From Batkoa obscura (lineage: Eukaryota > Entomophthoromycota > Entomophthoromycetes > Entomophthorales > Batkoaceae): DNA of 64,000 nt. The stretch is from NCBI GenBank assembly GCA_030770535.1, contig JASVEC010000007.1, positions 1,178,001 through 1,242,000 on the forward strand, in the 5' to 3' direction. A program made the translations under genes and the position numbers. Every line of letters begins with the position of its first letter. The stretch's first letter is position 1. Below the pieces are notes generated by a model. The model saw only the letters and a list, made by a program, of their open reading frames with translations. It was not told the DNA's origin and made no database searches. Shown in pieces: positions 11,290-23,882 of the stretch.

Positions 11290-11850
11290 TTTTCTCTAAT
11301 AACTAGGTCTCGATCTTCTTCTGATATTTGTGAAGTCTCTTTAGATTTACTATTTATTTCTATAGTCTTTTAGTCTTCTTCACTATCTTTTACTTCACTT
11401 TTCTTATCTTTTACCTCATCATCTTTACCTTTTTGCATAATCATTTCTTTCCAAATTCTCTATTTCTTTCAACCTTTTTCTTTTTTTACAAAGAACCCTA
11501 CTAGCTTTCATTGGTTCTATATCCATAACTAGAGCCACTTATTTTGTAGGATAACCGTGTTCAACTACTAACTTGCATAAAATTCTATTAATTCCTTATT
11601 TCACTTTTTCATCTGATTTATTAAGAAATCCAGTTATTCTATATTCTTGAACTTGTATTTTTCCTGCTTCTATATCTTCTCAAATAATTTTTCTCTTTTA
11701 AGATATTATTATATCCGTTGTGCCATGGTTTATGCATAATATTTCTCACGATTCTTTGATTGTTTCCCCTTGTTTGGCTACTAAATTTTATTACCTCAAT
11801 CAGGGTGCTCCTTATATTTCAATGTGCACTTAACTTTATTATTCTTCATT
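11290..11850 (-). pseudogene. Decayed relic of multi-HTH repeat gene (relic 1)
   Basis: No long open frame remains. Read on the minus strand, fragments resemble modules of the HTH-repeat gene at 29-30.3 kb. One segment, coming from about 11620 down to 11490, reads NRILCKLVVEHGYPTK, then a stop, then VALVMDIEPMKASRVLCKKR; compare CKLVIEQVINIEVAAKQLSI in the larger gene. Several stops and frame changes are present. An upstream fragment (VIKFSSQTRGNNQRIV) and a downstream Lys/Glu-rich tail also fit. I infer an old, inactive copy; the similarity is by eye and is weak outside the quoted module. Confidence 0.45.
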
Positions 11851-12363
11851 TCCCCATTGTTTAGGTCACTTGTTTTTTTTTGCTTTCTATTTAAAACTCG
11901 ATGCTTCTAAAATCGAAGTAGAGTAGAACTCAAATCAAACTAAATATCAAATCAGTATTGTTCTTAAATAATAACAAAATTAACTAAAGTATTTAGATTT
12001 CATGTAATTAAACTTATGAAATATAATAAAATGGATTTCAATTATTTAAAGTATACTTTTATCCTTACCTTGTATAATAATAAATAAATAAATAAAATTT
12101 ATACTTTTATATATTTCTATTTTATCAAATGATTCTTAAATTCTTAAATTTAATATTAATTTAAAAACTAATAGTCAATTTTATAAACTGGAACTTTAAA
12201 TAAATTTCAATCATCCAATTCAATAAAACACGTTTATTTTTTAATTAAATTAGCTAATAATATGTTCAATTCTTAAGCTTGAACTATAAAAAGTAAATTC
12301 TAAAATAAGTCATTTAGAAGATTCAAAAATGTAGTATTTATTATACTTGATTTCAATTATGGT

Positions 12364-12467
12364 ATGGGGATGTGATTTTTTGTTTAAGAATTTTACTAAC
12401 AGTTTTTCCACTGAAATAGCGCTTAAAAAATGGAAAAAGTAATGAAATCAAAAAAAATATCCTCATA
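12364..12467 (-). repeat. ~100-bp MITE-like element, copy 6
   Basis: Minus-orientation copy: TATGGGGATGTGATTTTTTG to AAATATCCTCATA. A (TTTTA)n microsatellite begins directly at its end. Confidence 0.9.
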
Positions 12468-12497
12468 TTTTATTTTATTTTATTTTATTTTATTTAA
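12467..12497. repeat. (TTTTA)n microsatellite
   Basis: About six TTTTA units adjoin MITE-like copy 6. Confidence 0.85.
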
Positions 12498-12549
12498 AAT
12501 CAATCGATTTCCTATTTCACTAGCTTTATTTATATATTTTAGTCGCTAA

Positions 12550-13000
12550 GGGATATTATTTATCTCAAAATAATTAATAGATGACTGTCGTGATGTTTCA
12601 TCTCTATACATTTCATGATTTTCACTGTACATGTAATTATAGTAACTCTTTAATTGTATCACTTATTTCAATAAACTTTTGATAATATTTATTATTTTAT
12701 TATCCCCTTATATAATTCTTTTTTCTTTATTCATAGTTTCATTTAACTCTTTTTACCTTGATATAATAGTAAATGTGTTAGTATAATTAATCGATAATTT
12801 CTTAGCTACTTTAAATAAAGACATTCCTTATTTATCTATTAACTGCTATAATTGATTTTTAATATTATTACTTTTCATTTGATGGGCTCAATAAATAGAT
12901 TGTTCTAGATTGTTCTAGATTGTTATCTTGGGTATCTATTTCTTCAATATTTAATCCATACTATCCCTTAATATCTCATCACCTTGGAGAATTATTATTT
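12550..13000 (-). pseudogene. Decayed relic of multi-HTH repeat gene (relic 2)
   Basis: On the minus strand one short stretch reads GMSLFKVAKKLSINYTNTFT, flanked by stops. It aligns with the HTH module GVSCKEAGKQLSIACDIVEY of the broken gene at 29-30.3 kb. The rest of the region has many stops. I infer another decayed copy of the same family. The evidence is one module only, so this is tentative. Confidence 0.35.
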
Positions 13001-13454
13001 TTTTCATTAGGATTTGAATTCAAAATAGAATACAACATGAGTCAACCTAAATAACAAATAGTTTAGTATTAATCTAAAATAATCTAAAATAGAGTAATCG
13101 AAGTATATAAATTTAAAATAAAAAAGTTGTAAAATCTATTAATAAAATAATTAAGCTCTTTTTAGTTCGACTCTTTTTCTTATCTGATACAATGATAATG
13201 AATTTTCCCTATTCTTTTAATATTCTTTTATCTAATAATTAAATTTTTTTGAGACATTTGGTACTCAAAGGGTTAAATAAAAGGAGTATGTTTTTTAAAC
13301 TTTTTAATTTGATTCTATCCTATAATGCAAGGAGTTTTTTATTGTAGAATCTTTTAATGTTTGTAAAAATAAGTAAACAGATTATTAATATTTGTTATGT
13401 TTATTAAATAGTTTTTTAAAAATATATTTCGTAAAAAAATTACAAATTCTAATT

Positions 13455-13554
13455 GGGAGTGTTTTTTTTGACTTCATTACTTTTTCCATTTTTTAAGCGC
13501 TATTTCAGTGGAAAAACTGTTAGTAAAATTCTTAAACATAAAAAAACATCCCCA
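13455..13554 (+). repeat. ~100-bp MITE-like element, copy 7
   Basis: Plus-orientation copy: GGGAGTGTTTTTTTTGAC to AAACATCCCC, flanked by AATT on both sides (AATT|GGGAG and CCCC|AATT). Confidence 0.9.
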
Positions 13555-14056
13555 ATTCTTTGCTTGAAATTCTTTATTAAAACTCATAATACTAATAATC
13601 TGTTTACCTATTTCAACAAATATTAAGAATTCCTTGTAAAGGGGAGGACATCTCTTAATTTAACTAGTAACTTATTCAATTTTTAAGTGTGAAAATTAGA
13701 AATTAATTCAATTGAAAAGAAAAAGTTCCATATTAATCTAAATCTAATATTTGAAAATATTCAAGAAATTTTTTAATAATAATTAGTGTTATCTTTTATT
13801 CTAATTAATAACTTCTATAACTTTCTATTTATAAAACTCATTTTTAAATTAAAATGAATAGATAGAATCAACTTAATCAATCTAATCAATAACAAAAATA
13901 ATTGTTTAATTTTATTTAAAAAAAATTAAGAATTAAAATTCAGCTTGAACAAAATTGAATGAATTTTCAATCCAAAATATTTCAATTTCGTTTTTTATTG
14001 TCTTTTTAACTTCAAGTTAAGTTTACTTTTCTATTCAACAATAACTAACTTACGAG

Positions 14057-15371
14057 ATGAAACTTAAACGCTTAAAGAATAATCAAAAGGTAGCTAAAAC
14101 TTATCAAACTTTATTTAATTTTCGAGAACCTTATCAAATATTAGGTAAGTTATATTAATTTCATTTGATCTCAATCTTCTTCCATTGTCATTCAACTAAC
14201 CTAATCATTTCTCTAGTTGAAGGTGAACTTTTACAACACACATTAAAGTTACGACTCAATTTAAAAGAAGTACTATGTAAAGTTTTAGACGGCCCAATTA
14301 AGTTGAGTAAGTTTTAATGAAATTAAATCAAATTTAAAATACTGATGATTGATTTTAATTTATAGTGATATCCCCTTGTACTATCCAAGAACTTCGAGAT
14401 AAAGGAGATGAATATTTAGGTGCTGTTGTAGCAGCTAAAAGGTTTACTCGACGTAATTGTATGCATAAAAAAGCGATATCATCCATCGAATGCATAGCTT
14501 CTATCCTAGGTAAGACTAGTAATTTAACATCAAAATAAACATAATAAATAAAAATAATAAATGTGATTGTATATAATGCTAACTTAATTTTTTAATTTTT
14601 TAGGAGATTGTAATCAACATCGATTGTTTTTAGCTAGTCATGACAAAGTATTAAATAAAAAAATCTTGACTATTCCAGCTGTACCTCATGTTTATTTTGT
14701 TAATGAAACTTTATTGATAAGTCCATTAAGTTTAGCTACCCAAAAAAAAGTATTGGAGGTAATTTGAATTTTATTAATTGGATTTTATTAATAAAAGTTT
14801 TAATTTATTATGAAATTTATAGATTCAAAATCAAAAATATTTACCTTCAAAAAAAGAAATTCAAGTATTAGACAAATTGAAGGGAGAAAAGGAAGAAGAA
14901 GAGAAGCCAATTGTTATCAGTAAAAAGAAAAAAGCAAAGGGACCTAATCCATTATCAATCAAAAAAAGAAAGTTAGAAGATAATAGTAAGCAAACTCAAA
15001 GTAAGGATAAGGATAAGAATAAGGATAAGGATAAGAATAAGAATAAGAATAAGGATAAGAATAAGGATAAGAATGATAATGAAGATATAATTATTTCAAT
15101 AAAAAATAACAGTAAGAAAGAGAGTGACTTGAATGTTAAGAAAGAAGAGGAGACCTTGATTAATAAAGAGAGTAGTGAGGCTAAAGATTTATATGAGATA
15201 AATCATACTGAAAAAGATAAAGAAATGGATAGTCTTAACCAAACTAAAATTAAACGTAAAAGAGTACGTAAACATAAAAAAAAAGAAAAATGTAATTCAA
15301 TTAATGAAGAGTCAAAATCAGAGTTGAATAACGAAGAAGGAGAAAATGAATCTAAAAAAGTTGAAGAATAA
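14057..15371 (+). CDS. UTP23: Utp23, PIN-like rRNA-processing factor, 5 exons
   Basis: Exons 14057-14144, 14217-14306, 14366-14509, 14604-14758 and 14823-15371 give 341 residues. The N-terminal ~160 residues match Utp23/Fcf1-type PIN domains: a basic start (MKLKRLKNNQK), YQILVEGELLQHTL, SPCTIQELRDKG, and the Cys/His cluster NCMHKK-SIEC-GDCNQHRLFLASHD. After it comes KGPNPLSIKK, a signature of Utp23. The family acts in the nucleolus in the small-subunit processome and in release of snR30 from pre-ribosomes; the PIN fold is usually catalytically inactive in Utp23. The C-terminal third is a long Lys/Asp/Asn/Glu tail with a tandem KDKDKNKDKDKNKN-type repeat coded by AAGGATAAGAAT-like units near 15003-15075, which is unusually long. 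The gene converges on the PLC gene. Confidence 0.9.
15003..15075 (+). repeat. Low-complexity tandem repeat inside UTP23
   Basis: GATAAG and AATAAG hexamers in tandem code for alternating Lys-Asp and Lys-Asn. This is likely a slippage-prone minisatellite within the coding tail. Confidence 0.85.
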
Positions 15372-15656
15372 GTAATCGATAGAAATCTATAAAAAATAAT
15401 AATAGTAATTTATTTAAAATAAAAATCCAAAAATTAACTTATATTTTTTAAATATACATCTTGAATATTTTTTTATTCTTTAAAATAATCCAAAAAAACA
15501 GTAATTCATCAAATATTTTTAGAAAATTAAAACTTAACCTTAAACTCATACAAAATCTATGTTTAAACTTTAAAAGAAGAAACTTAACATGCTCCTATCT
15601 CATTAATTTAAAATAAATTCATTGTTAAATAAAACTTGACTTGAGTTTCTTAATAT

Positions 15657-18600
15657 TTAAATTTCAATTTTAACTTGACTATTTTCCGCATTCTTTGAAT
15701 TTTCACTAATAAACTCCGTTCCTTTATCAATTGGGAAATCTCTTAATGTCAATCGATTGAGTTCCAAATTAATATCATCCGCTTCTAAGGGTACATTCGG
15801 CTGGTTAAATATTGTTCGTATACCCCCATTATCACTACCTCTTACTGTTTCCATAGGCATATTTGATTGTTTTGGTATCATCTCCATATCAATATTCTCA
15901 CTTTTGTTTTTCAATAATACTGTTTCCAATGGTATATTAGGTAAATTTTGTACATATTCAATAGGTACATTACCGCTTTTACCTCTTAATAAAATATTGG
16001 GATCTTCATGTTCTTCAAGTGCTGTATAAATAAAAAGTGAGGCCATTGGAAAATCTTTTCCATTAAAATCTTGTACTGGGAGATGTCGATAACCTATAGA
16101 ATTATAAAATAAGGATTAAAAAATAAAGATTAAAAAATAAAGATTAAAAGATAAGGATTATTAATTGATTGGTCAATTATTATTATATAATGAATAAAAT
16201 TACCTAATTTTAAATCTTTAACACTTATACAATATTGTCCAATTTTATCATTTGTGGTTCGTTTATTAAATTCATGAATTGTAAATCTAATTAATATAAA
16301 AAATAAATAAAATAGTAATTTTTATCAATAACCTTATTTTACATAATCTATTTTAAATATTACCTTAAAAAACTCCATTCTAAATCAGAAAACATAAATA
16401 CAGTATGAGTATTCCATTGAGGATTAAATCCATTATTATTAACTACAGTAGTTTTTTGACTTTTCCTTACAACGACCATACTAAATCCATCTAAACATTG
16501 ATTAGAGGACACTAATTCCTCTCTCATATTACAAACCCCTTGAATAGTTTCTGAAGTAGTTTGAGTACCTTTATTAAATTTAATACCATGTTCCATAGAT
16601 ATCATTTCTACTTCAATAAATGGATCAATTATTTCTCCTCGATTGTCATCATTGGGTTTAGGTAAATTTTGTGCTGAAATAATTCGTACATGTAAATAAT
16701 ATTTTTTAGGTAATGGTTCAGGTATTTTGACTTTAGGTTGACACATATAACTTGGTTTTAAAACATAACCTAATTGTCGATTACGTCGAAAAAAACTTCG
16801 ATTTAATAACATACCCAAATCTAAAATAATAAATAAATAAATAAATATTATTATTATTATATTATATTATTCTATAATAATATGATTACCATAAGTTTGA
16901 TAATTTAAAGCTACCATTTGAAAACCAGCTAACCAAAAAGGTAATGGATTATAATTATTAGAATGAATTCTCATACCACCTGGATAAACTCTAGACAAAC
17001 AACGTTCATTATGTTGAATATATTCTTCAATTGTTTTTCTTAAATTAGTAGAATTATCAAATGCTGAATGAAGCGAAGGTTCTGAAAAAGAAGACATTTG
17101 ATAATATTTCATATTCGCTAAAATTAATACAAATTATTAATCTATTTTAATTGTACTTTATTCATAAATAGTAGTTTACCTGCTGCATGTTCATAATTAA
17201 TAAATTTACCAGTTTGACAGTAAGGTATGATTTCACTTAATAATTTACCAACTTTAATAGTTATTTTTTTACTACCTTCTGAAGCTTCTATTAATAAATA
17301 TTAGTATTATTAATTTCTTTCTATTTTATTTATTAATAATATTAAACTTACCTTCCATATTCTGTGCTTCTTCGTTAATATAATCTTTAATAATAGGTTC
17401 ATTATTTAAAGGCACTACTTCCGACTCGGATTTTCTAATATCATTAATAATCTTACTACTTCCACTCAATGTTTTTCCCTAAAAAAACATATTTATTAAT
17501 ATCCCATCAAAATTTATTTATTTTAAAATAAAACTTACTTTTAATATAATTTTATTTAATAATTGATTGGGGCTTGGTAATCTTAATTCATTAACATTAT
17601 CATTTGTTAACTCTTCAAATCTTGTTGTAATTAATATATCTCCTAATATATCTTTTAAATGTTTCGCCATTACATCTTGTTGTATTAAATTACAGTGAAC
17701 TTCTAATGATAATATAACTGGATAGGGGGATATTATAAATGCATTATCTTTGATTGTTTGAATCACATCTTTAAATAATATTTTACTAGTTCTAATTTAT
17801 AATAAATTAATATTATTATTAATTAATTAAATTACTTACAAGGTATATCCATGATAAATAACTGGCTCATTATTAACACCATCCCAACAATCCACTATAT
17901 TATTATTATTAATTAATTAATTCAATTTTATTTAACGTAAATAAATTTAACTTACATTCCACACATCTACAACCTTGTAATAAAACTTCTTTATACATAA
18001 TAATTGAAGATACTGAATTTAATTGATTACCCGTTAAATAGCTAAAAATTAATTTTATTTTATAATCAATTTAGTAAATTAAATATTACGTATTATGTGA
18101 TGATTTAATCCAATAATGTGATAATGGATAATTCATATCATTTAAGGGTTCTTGATTTAAATCTTTTAATACATTATTATCATTAGATATTAAATATTGA
18201 ATTAATGCTTCTTTAGATAAACCATAAACGTTATTAGTACTATATTTTATATATAAATTATCAATTTCTTCTTGTGTATATTCTTCCTAATAATAATATT
18301 ATTATTATTATTATTAAATTAAAAATTATCAGTTTAAACTAATTTTCTTACTTTTTGTATTTCTATTAAAAACATACTAAATTCTTCCAATGACATACCA
18401 CAACCCTTATTTTTTAAACTTAAATTTGAATGTAATTTTTGAATTTCGGGTCTTGTTTGTAAGGTATGATATAATCTTCTAGTACCATTAAAATCTAAAT
18501 ACCCTTTGTTTTCTAAATCCATTCTCTATAATAATAATAATAATAATAATATTCATTAATTATCTTTTCTTATACTTTTTTTTCTTATTTTAAATTATTA

Positions 18601-19181
18601 TAATAAATAAATAATAAACTTACTTTAAATAATACTTTTAATTCTGATTCTGTACATTCAATATTAATCAATTCTAAAAAATATTTCATTTCTTTAATAT
18701 CAATTTTTCCATCTTTATCTTTATCCACCACTGCCCAAATTTGCTTTAACCAAAATTCTAATTTGACATCTATTTCATTAAAATTTTCTTCCTTTCCTAC
18801 ATCTTCTTTCCTACCTAAATTACTTAATTCCAACAATGTATCATACCATTGATCACAAGTAATTCTATCCGGAGCAATTAAATATAATATTTTATCTTTT
18901 TGTTTTAATGAATAATAAATAGCTAATCTTAAACTTTCATCCACTTGATAACCAGTATTGGGGAATGAAGGGATATAGAAGCTTTTTTTAATACTAATGA
19001 TCCATTCTAATTGAATTACTCCTAAATTTTTACTTTTAAATGTGATTCTTTTAAGATTAGAATCATATTTTAACACTCGTGTTTTACTACCCGATTTATT
19101 CGCATTGACTTTAGTGAATTCTGTTCCACCGGTCATACATGGTGGTATATTGATAGATGGGGTTAAGCTACTCCTAAGCAT
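15657..19181 (-). CDS. Phosphoinositide-specific phospholipase C, delta-type, 12 exons
   Basis: Exons 19181-18624, 18525-18352, 18286-18090, 18041-17956, 17894-17840, 17791-17539, 17478-17352, 17287-17180, 17117-16890, 16820-16364, 16286-16204 and 16093-15657 give 920 residues. A PH-like domain spans about 33-120, and EF-hands follow with loop DKDKDGKID at 153-161. The X domain has SSHNTYLTG, GCRCVELDCWDG, YHGYTLTSK and LSLEVHC. A linker leads to the Y domain ([25 protein letters not shown]) and a C2 domain. Catalytic His308 and His353 and calcium ligands Glu338, Asp340 and Glu387 keep the spacing of mammalian PLC-delta1. It should cleave PIP2 to IP3 and diacylglycerol at the plasma membrane, calcium-dependently. 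An unusual C-terminal tail carries four N-x-P-x-E motifs. The gene is divergent from the RNase H2C gene. Confidence 0.95.
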
Positions 19182-19582
19182 TTTTAAGATTAATTATTGA
19201 ATTTTAAATGAAATAATAAATATTAAAAATAAAATTACATTCTTTTATATATGGAAATTGATAAGTTCTGTGGTTATTATAATATCAATTATTGGAGAAT
19301 TTAGAAAATTAGCTCGATTTAATAATAATATTGCATTAAGAAAAAAAGGATTCTAAATATTAAAAATTCCGCTAAGTTGAGAAAGTGGATTTTAATGATT
19401 TGTTATGATTTTTGTCGATGGATTTGATTGGTGAAATTCTAACTTGAATTTCAACTTTTAAAGTTTAATAATTCACATTCATAAATAAATAGCTATAAGT
19501 TATTAAAAGTTAAAAATTCTCTTTTTTAAGGTTCTATTAATTTATTAATTGAATTTATTAGGAAAATAGAATAAAACAAATA
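19182..19582. promoter_or_regulatory. Bidirectional promoter region (inferred)
   Basis: A 400-bp gap between the divergent PLC and RNase H2C genes. No specific motif is assigned; the role is inferred from position only. Confidence 0.4.
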
Positions 19583-20022
19583 ATGATAGATACTAACCTT
19601 CATTTATTACCTTGTAAAATTGATTATAATGGTGAAGCTAATATTAAAGATTATTTTATTATAAATGAAGAAACTAATTTTCGAGGGAGATTATTAAAGT
19701 CTAGGAAAGTCAATTTAAATGAAAATGGATTGAAAGGTAATAACAAAGAAATAAAATGATATAAATGTAGACAGTAAATCAATATGAGTTTTTTTTATAT
19801 AGGACTGATACTTTTAAAAGAAGAAAATAATCAAGAACATTTTAAAATTGAAAAAGAATTTAAAGAGTATTTGGTTTGGGAACATGATGTTTTACCTAAA
19901 TCAGATGGCCCATATGTTAATGTAGATAAATGGTTTAAAATGGCTCAAGTGGTAAGTCATTATGGGCTAAATTTTTTTATTAATTAAAATGATTATTTTT
20001 TTAGTTACATGGAGATGAATAA
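19583..20022 (+). CDS. Ribonuclease H2 subunit C, 3 exons
   Basis: Exons 19583-19736, 19803-19951 and 20005-20022 give 106 residues. The start LHLLPCKIDYNGEANI matches the conserved LHLLPC-x-NG beginning of RNASEH2C/Rnh203. FRGRLLKSRKVNL and GLILL follow, then a second block with YLVWEHD and WFKMAQVLHGDE, the conserved C-terminal helix region. Subunit C is non-catalytic and pairs with subunit B to support the RNase H2 catalytic subunit in removing ribonucleotides from DNA. The last exon codes only six residues, but the conserved H-G-x end supports it. The length fits a small fungal member. Confidence 0.85.
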
Positions 20023-20618
20023 GATATTTTCAATAAGAAAGTTGTTGAAAGTGGACATTATAAAAGATAATAGTTGAATTGAATAATATTGGAATTTTTA
20101 TAATTTGAAGTTATTTTATCTTGATATTGAAAGTATATGATTTTATCAAATGCTTTATTAGATAAAATTTAATTTAATAATATATGAGGGTGTTTTTTTT
20201 TATTTCATCACTTTTTCCATCTTTCAAGTGTTATTTGAGTAGAATGATTGTTAGTAAAATTCTTAAACAAAAAAGTATATCCCCATATATTTAAGGAGAG
20301 AGGATTTGATTTAATTATTTATTATTTCTCACCCATTTTTACTACTAAGAAGTTTAGTAAGGGTACAATAGATGATATAAATTTAATAGAATATTTTTAA
20401 CTTTTATTTTATTTAGTAACATCATAAATTATATGGACTTTGTTTTGTTCTGAATATTTTTTAAATAATGTTAATTCATTCTTAATTTTACACCTTTTAC
20501 AAACGTAATATTACTCCATTTTTATTTTATAAATTATTTTTAAATTTAATAAATGTAAACAAATTAAAATCTAAAAAATAAATAAAATATAGAAATAAAA
20601 CTGATTACAATATTTAAT
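20023..20618. other. Intergenic between convergent genes
   Basis: Contains one MITE-like copy; otherwise AT-rich with no recognised feature. Confidence 0.5.
20182..20288 (+). repeat. ~100-bp MITE-like element, copy 8
   Basis: Plus-orientation copy: GAGGGTGTTTTTTTTTATTTC to TATATCCCC. The flanking AATATAT / ATATATT makes an 11-bp extension of the inverted repeat. Confidence 0.9.
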
Positions 20619-22858
20619 TTAAAACCTAGGTTTTTGTTTAGGTAAAGAGATATTAGCCTCATCCACCATAATTTTCATTTGTTTTAAAGCCCAATCAATA
20701 GATTCTTTAAATTTAATAGAATCTGTTATATTGGATGAGTGTTTTGATTCAATACCAAATGTAATTTTATTTCCACTAGCAGCTGGTATATAATTGATAC
20801 CATAACCATTGGGATCAACACTACCAAAACCAGTACCTAATAATAATATAAATAAATAAATACAGAACAATAATAATAAATAATAAATAATATAAATAAT
20901 ATAAATAATAAATAATAAATAATAAATAATAATAATAATTTACCTTCAATAACATCTGTTTTTAACATAGTAGATGTGGATAATTTCCAAGATTGAGATT
21001 CTGCAAACACAGGATGAGTAAAAAAAGAATGAGTTTCATTTTCTTTTTTAACTAATCTTAAACCTAATAAATGACGATCAATCCCATTCCCTTCACTAAC
21101 TTTAGCTGCATAAGAAAGATGTTGCTTAACTGCTATTTGTAATTTATGATATCTTTCAGTACTCTATAAAGTAAATAAATAAATAAATAAATAATAAATA
21201 GATAATTATTAAACTTACATTAAATTTTTCTTCTTTCATACTTTTACAAAATTCTAAAGATTGTTCTGAATAAACCCGAATAGCATCTGTTCTACCATGT
21301 AAAAATTTTCTTGTACTTCCAGTTTCATAGGTAGATACACAATGCCCATGTAAATGATAATGAGCTAATTGTAAGGCCATTTGAACATATCCATCTGGAC
21401 TTGTTTTTGCTATTAAAAAATAATAATTAATATTAATATTAACATTTATTATTACTATTATTATTTAATAATTTACCATTCTTTTTAATATAATCAACAC
21501 CATAATCTATAAAAGGAAAAACAATACTATTAGATTCTGCAATCAATTTAGTTATATCTCTTTGAGCCAATTCAATTTTAGTTTTAATATTTTGATTAAC
21601 ATTAAAATTTAATCTTTTAATATTATCAATATTATCACAATCTTTATAATTATTATTTGATTTAATAGCAAAATCTAAAACAGAAGCTGGTATTAAAGCA
21701 TCTAATGGCGAATGTTCTCCATTTAATCCACATGTACCTGTGGAATCAATAATTAATGACAATGCTGAATCTAACCATCGATTATTCCCATTAAATCCAT
21801 GATATATATTCTTATGTTTATTATTTAAATTATTTTCTGTTGTATGGTCATCTAAACTAACTACAAATAAACTTTCATGAATTATTAATAATTCTTTTAA
21901 ATTTTGTTCATCTTCTTTAATTAATTCTTCATAACACTATAATTAATAAATTAATAAATTAATTAATTTAAACATATTATTCTTATTATAAATAAAAACT
22001 TACTTCAGTCCATAAATCTCTATGAGCACAAGTTAATAAACAAATTTTATCACTTTTTGGAGCATCAATTGCATCTTTAATAACCTTAAATAATTGACTA
22101 AAAATACATTTAATTAATATTAAAAAATCTTATAACTAATAAAATATATAATTTACCTTTGAATATCCTTATTAGATAATCTATTTCCAGTTTCTTTCTC
22201 ATAAACAGGTACTTTATAGATATGATTTTTAGCTAAAACCACAATATGTTGACTTTGTTTTAAAAAGGTTTTCATTAATCGATCACATTCTTTTTGTGGT
22301 AATCGATGAACACCAAACATATCTTTATATTGATTCATACAGATAGGTTTTTTACCTACATATTCTGCTGGAAATTCTTCACTATTTATAATAATAATAA
22401 TTAATATTATTTCTTTTTTTTATTTAAATAAAAACTTACTCATCAATCTTCTGTTTATAATCTAACATACCATTAATTAATCTACTAGCTCTTTCTAGTT
22501 GATATTTAGAAAATGGAGTTAATTCATCAGGTTGATAAGGTCGATTTCCATTTTCTTCATCTTTACCTAAACAATACCAATTAACATTAATTAATGTTGG
22601 TTCCCTATATCGATGATAAGCGTATTCCAACCACCATTTTTCTAACCAAGAATTACGTTGAGTTTTATCATATTTAATTAATCGTTGTTGTAATTCTTCT
22701 CCTAAACCACCTGGTTTAATAAAATCAATAGCTAATCTTTCGACTTCTCTTTGAGATGCTGGAGTAAGATATTGACGTACACTCTTTAAATAAGTGTTGA
22801 TAGTATTTTGTAACTCTGGGATGGGTAAACGTGGTAATGATTCTTGATTTTCAAACAT
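20619..22858 (-). CDS. Carnitine O-acetyltransferase family enzyme, 7 exons
   Basis: Exons 22858-22440, 22381-22157, 22097-22004, 21936-21477, 21409-21219, 21163-20944 and 20836-20619 give 608 residues. Family hallmarks in order: LPRLPIPELQNT at the start, NSWLEKWWLEYAY, FGVHRLP, HGFNGNNRWLD, the catalytic histidine in GLNGEHSPLDA (about His321), STYETGSTRKF with HGRTDAIR (carnitine and CoA site), and GFGSVDPNGYGINY near the end. It transfers acetyl or short acyl groups between CoA and carnitine. There is no obvious mitochondrial presequence and no C-terminal peroxisomal tripeptide (it ends KPRF), so a cytosolic or outer-mitochondrial enzyme like yeast Yat1/Yat2 is most likely. Some internal segments are rich in Asn, as in neighbours. 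Confidence 0.93.
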
Positions 22859-23310
22859 TTTTATTTAAAATCAAAAGCAATTGAAAATATAAATTATTAA
22901 AATTAAATCAAATGTAATTTCTTTGTTTCTTTTTTAATGTTTATATATCTCTTGAATCAACTCCTTTTAATTGAACCTCTTAATTTCAAATGCATTTTAT
23001 GAAGACATTGCTAATTGAATTGGTAATAAATTTGATTGGCGGCTTTTAAATTAATGAAACAAATTAAGCATTTAAAGTTTCTTGTTTAATATTAATTATT
23101 GATTATTTTAAAGGTTCAAATGTTATTAAAATAATGAATTAATAACCGAGTTATATTTATTTTAAATAGAAGATGTTAAGTATGCAATATTGTGTTACTC
23201 TATAATATATATTATTATAAATAAGCTGGTAATTTGAAAATAAGATTTATCTTTGCTCAAATTTTAAAATTTAAAATTTAAAATTAATAGTCAAAAACAA
23301 TTTGAAGTTG

Positions 23311-23401
23311 ATTTTGAGTTTCATAATTTTTCCATTTTTAAGCACTATTAAGTGGAAAAAATGTTAATGAATTTCTTAAATAAAAAGAAATATCCTTATA
23401 T
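23311..23401 (+). repeat. MITE-like element, copy 9 (degenerate)
   Basis: Diverged plus-orientation copy lacking the left GGGGTG end. TTTTTCCATTTTTAAGCAC and AAATATCC are still recognisable. Confidence 0.7.
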
Positions 23402-23460
23402 AATTTTGTTTTTTAACAGACATTGTTTCGGAAAATCGACCCATCTGAGTTGATGGTAAA

Positions 23461-23553
23461 AATTCTTTAGCAAATTAAAATAAAAAACTTTAGATTGATT
23501 GTATCATATGAACTATAATCAATTATAGAGCTGATAAAGCAATATCTTACATA
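23461..23553 (+). repeat. Second dispersed repeat, copy A
   Basis: Shares AGCAAAT, AACTTT-GATTG, ATCATATG and AGCTGATAAA-CAATAT in order with the segment at 24485-24641, but is shorter. It lies just upstream of MITE-like copy 10. Confidence 0.5.
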
Positions 23554-23605
23554 AACTAAAAAACTGCAAAATAAATATAAAAATAAATAAATAAATAAAT
23601 ATAAA

Positions 23606-23703
23606 AATGTATTTTCATGTTTAAGAGTTTTATTAAGGATTTTTCCACTTAAATAATATTTAAAAGATAGAAAAAATGATAAAGCCAAAAAAACACTCTT
23701 ATG
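23606..23703 (-). repeat. ~100-bp MITE-like element, copy 10
   Basis: Minus-orientation copy with an eroded left end: ATGTATTTTCATGTTTAAG to AAACACTCTTATG. Confidence 0.8.
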
Positions 23704-23782
23704 TAGTTATTAAAATATATTCAAATTAAAAAAAAAACAATTTAAAAATAATTTTAATAACTAAAAAATTCAGCTAAAACAC

Positions 23783-23882
23783 GGAGTGTTTTTTTGGCTT
23801 TATCACTTTTTTCATCTTTTAAGCGCTATTTGAGCGGAAAAATTGTTAGCAAAATTTTTAAATACAAAAATATATCTCCATG
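23783..23882 (+). repeat. ~100-bp MITE-like element, copy 11
   Basis: Plus-orientation copy: CGGAGTGTTTTTTTGGC to ATATATCTCCATG. Confidence 0.9.

Larger units (their letters stand above)
9840..14056. other. Gene-poor, repeat-rich stretch
   Basis: 4.2 kb without an intact gene. It holds four MITE-like copies (4 to 7), two decayed relatives of the multi-HTH gene, a somewhat GC-richer block at about 10690-11045 of unknown nature, and a (TTTTA)n tract. A 69-codon open frame at 10397-10606 has no recognisable features and is probably chance. Confidence 0.6.
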
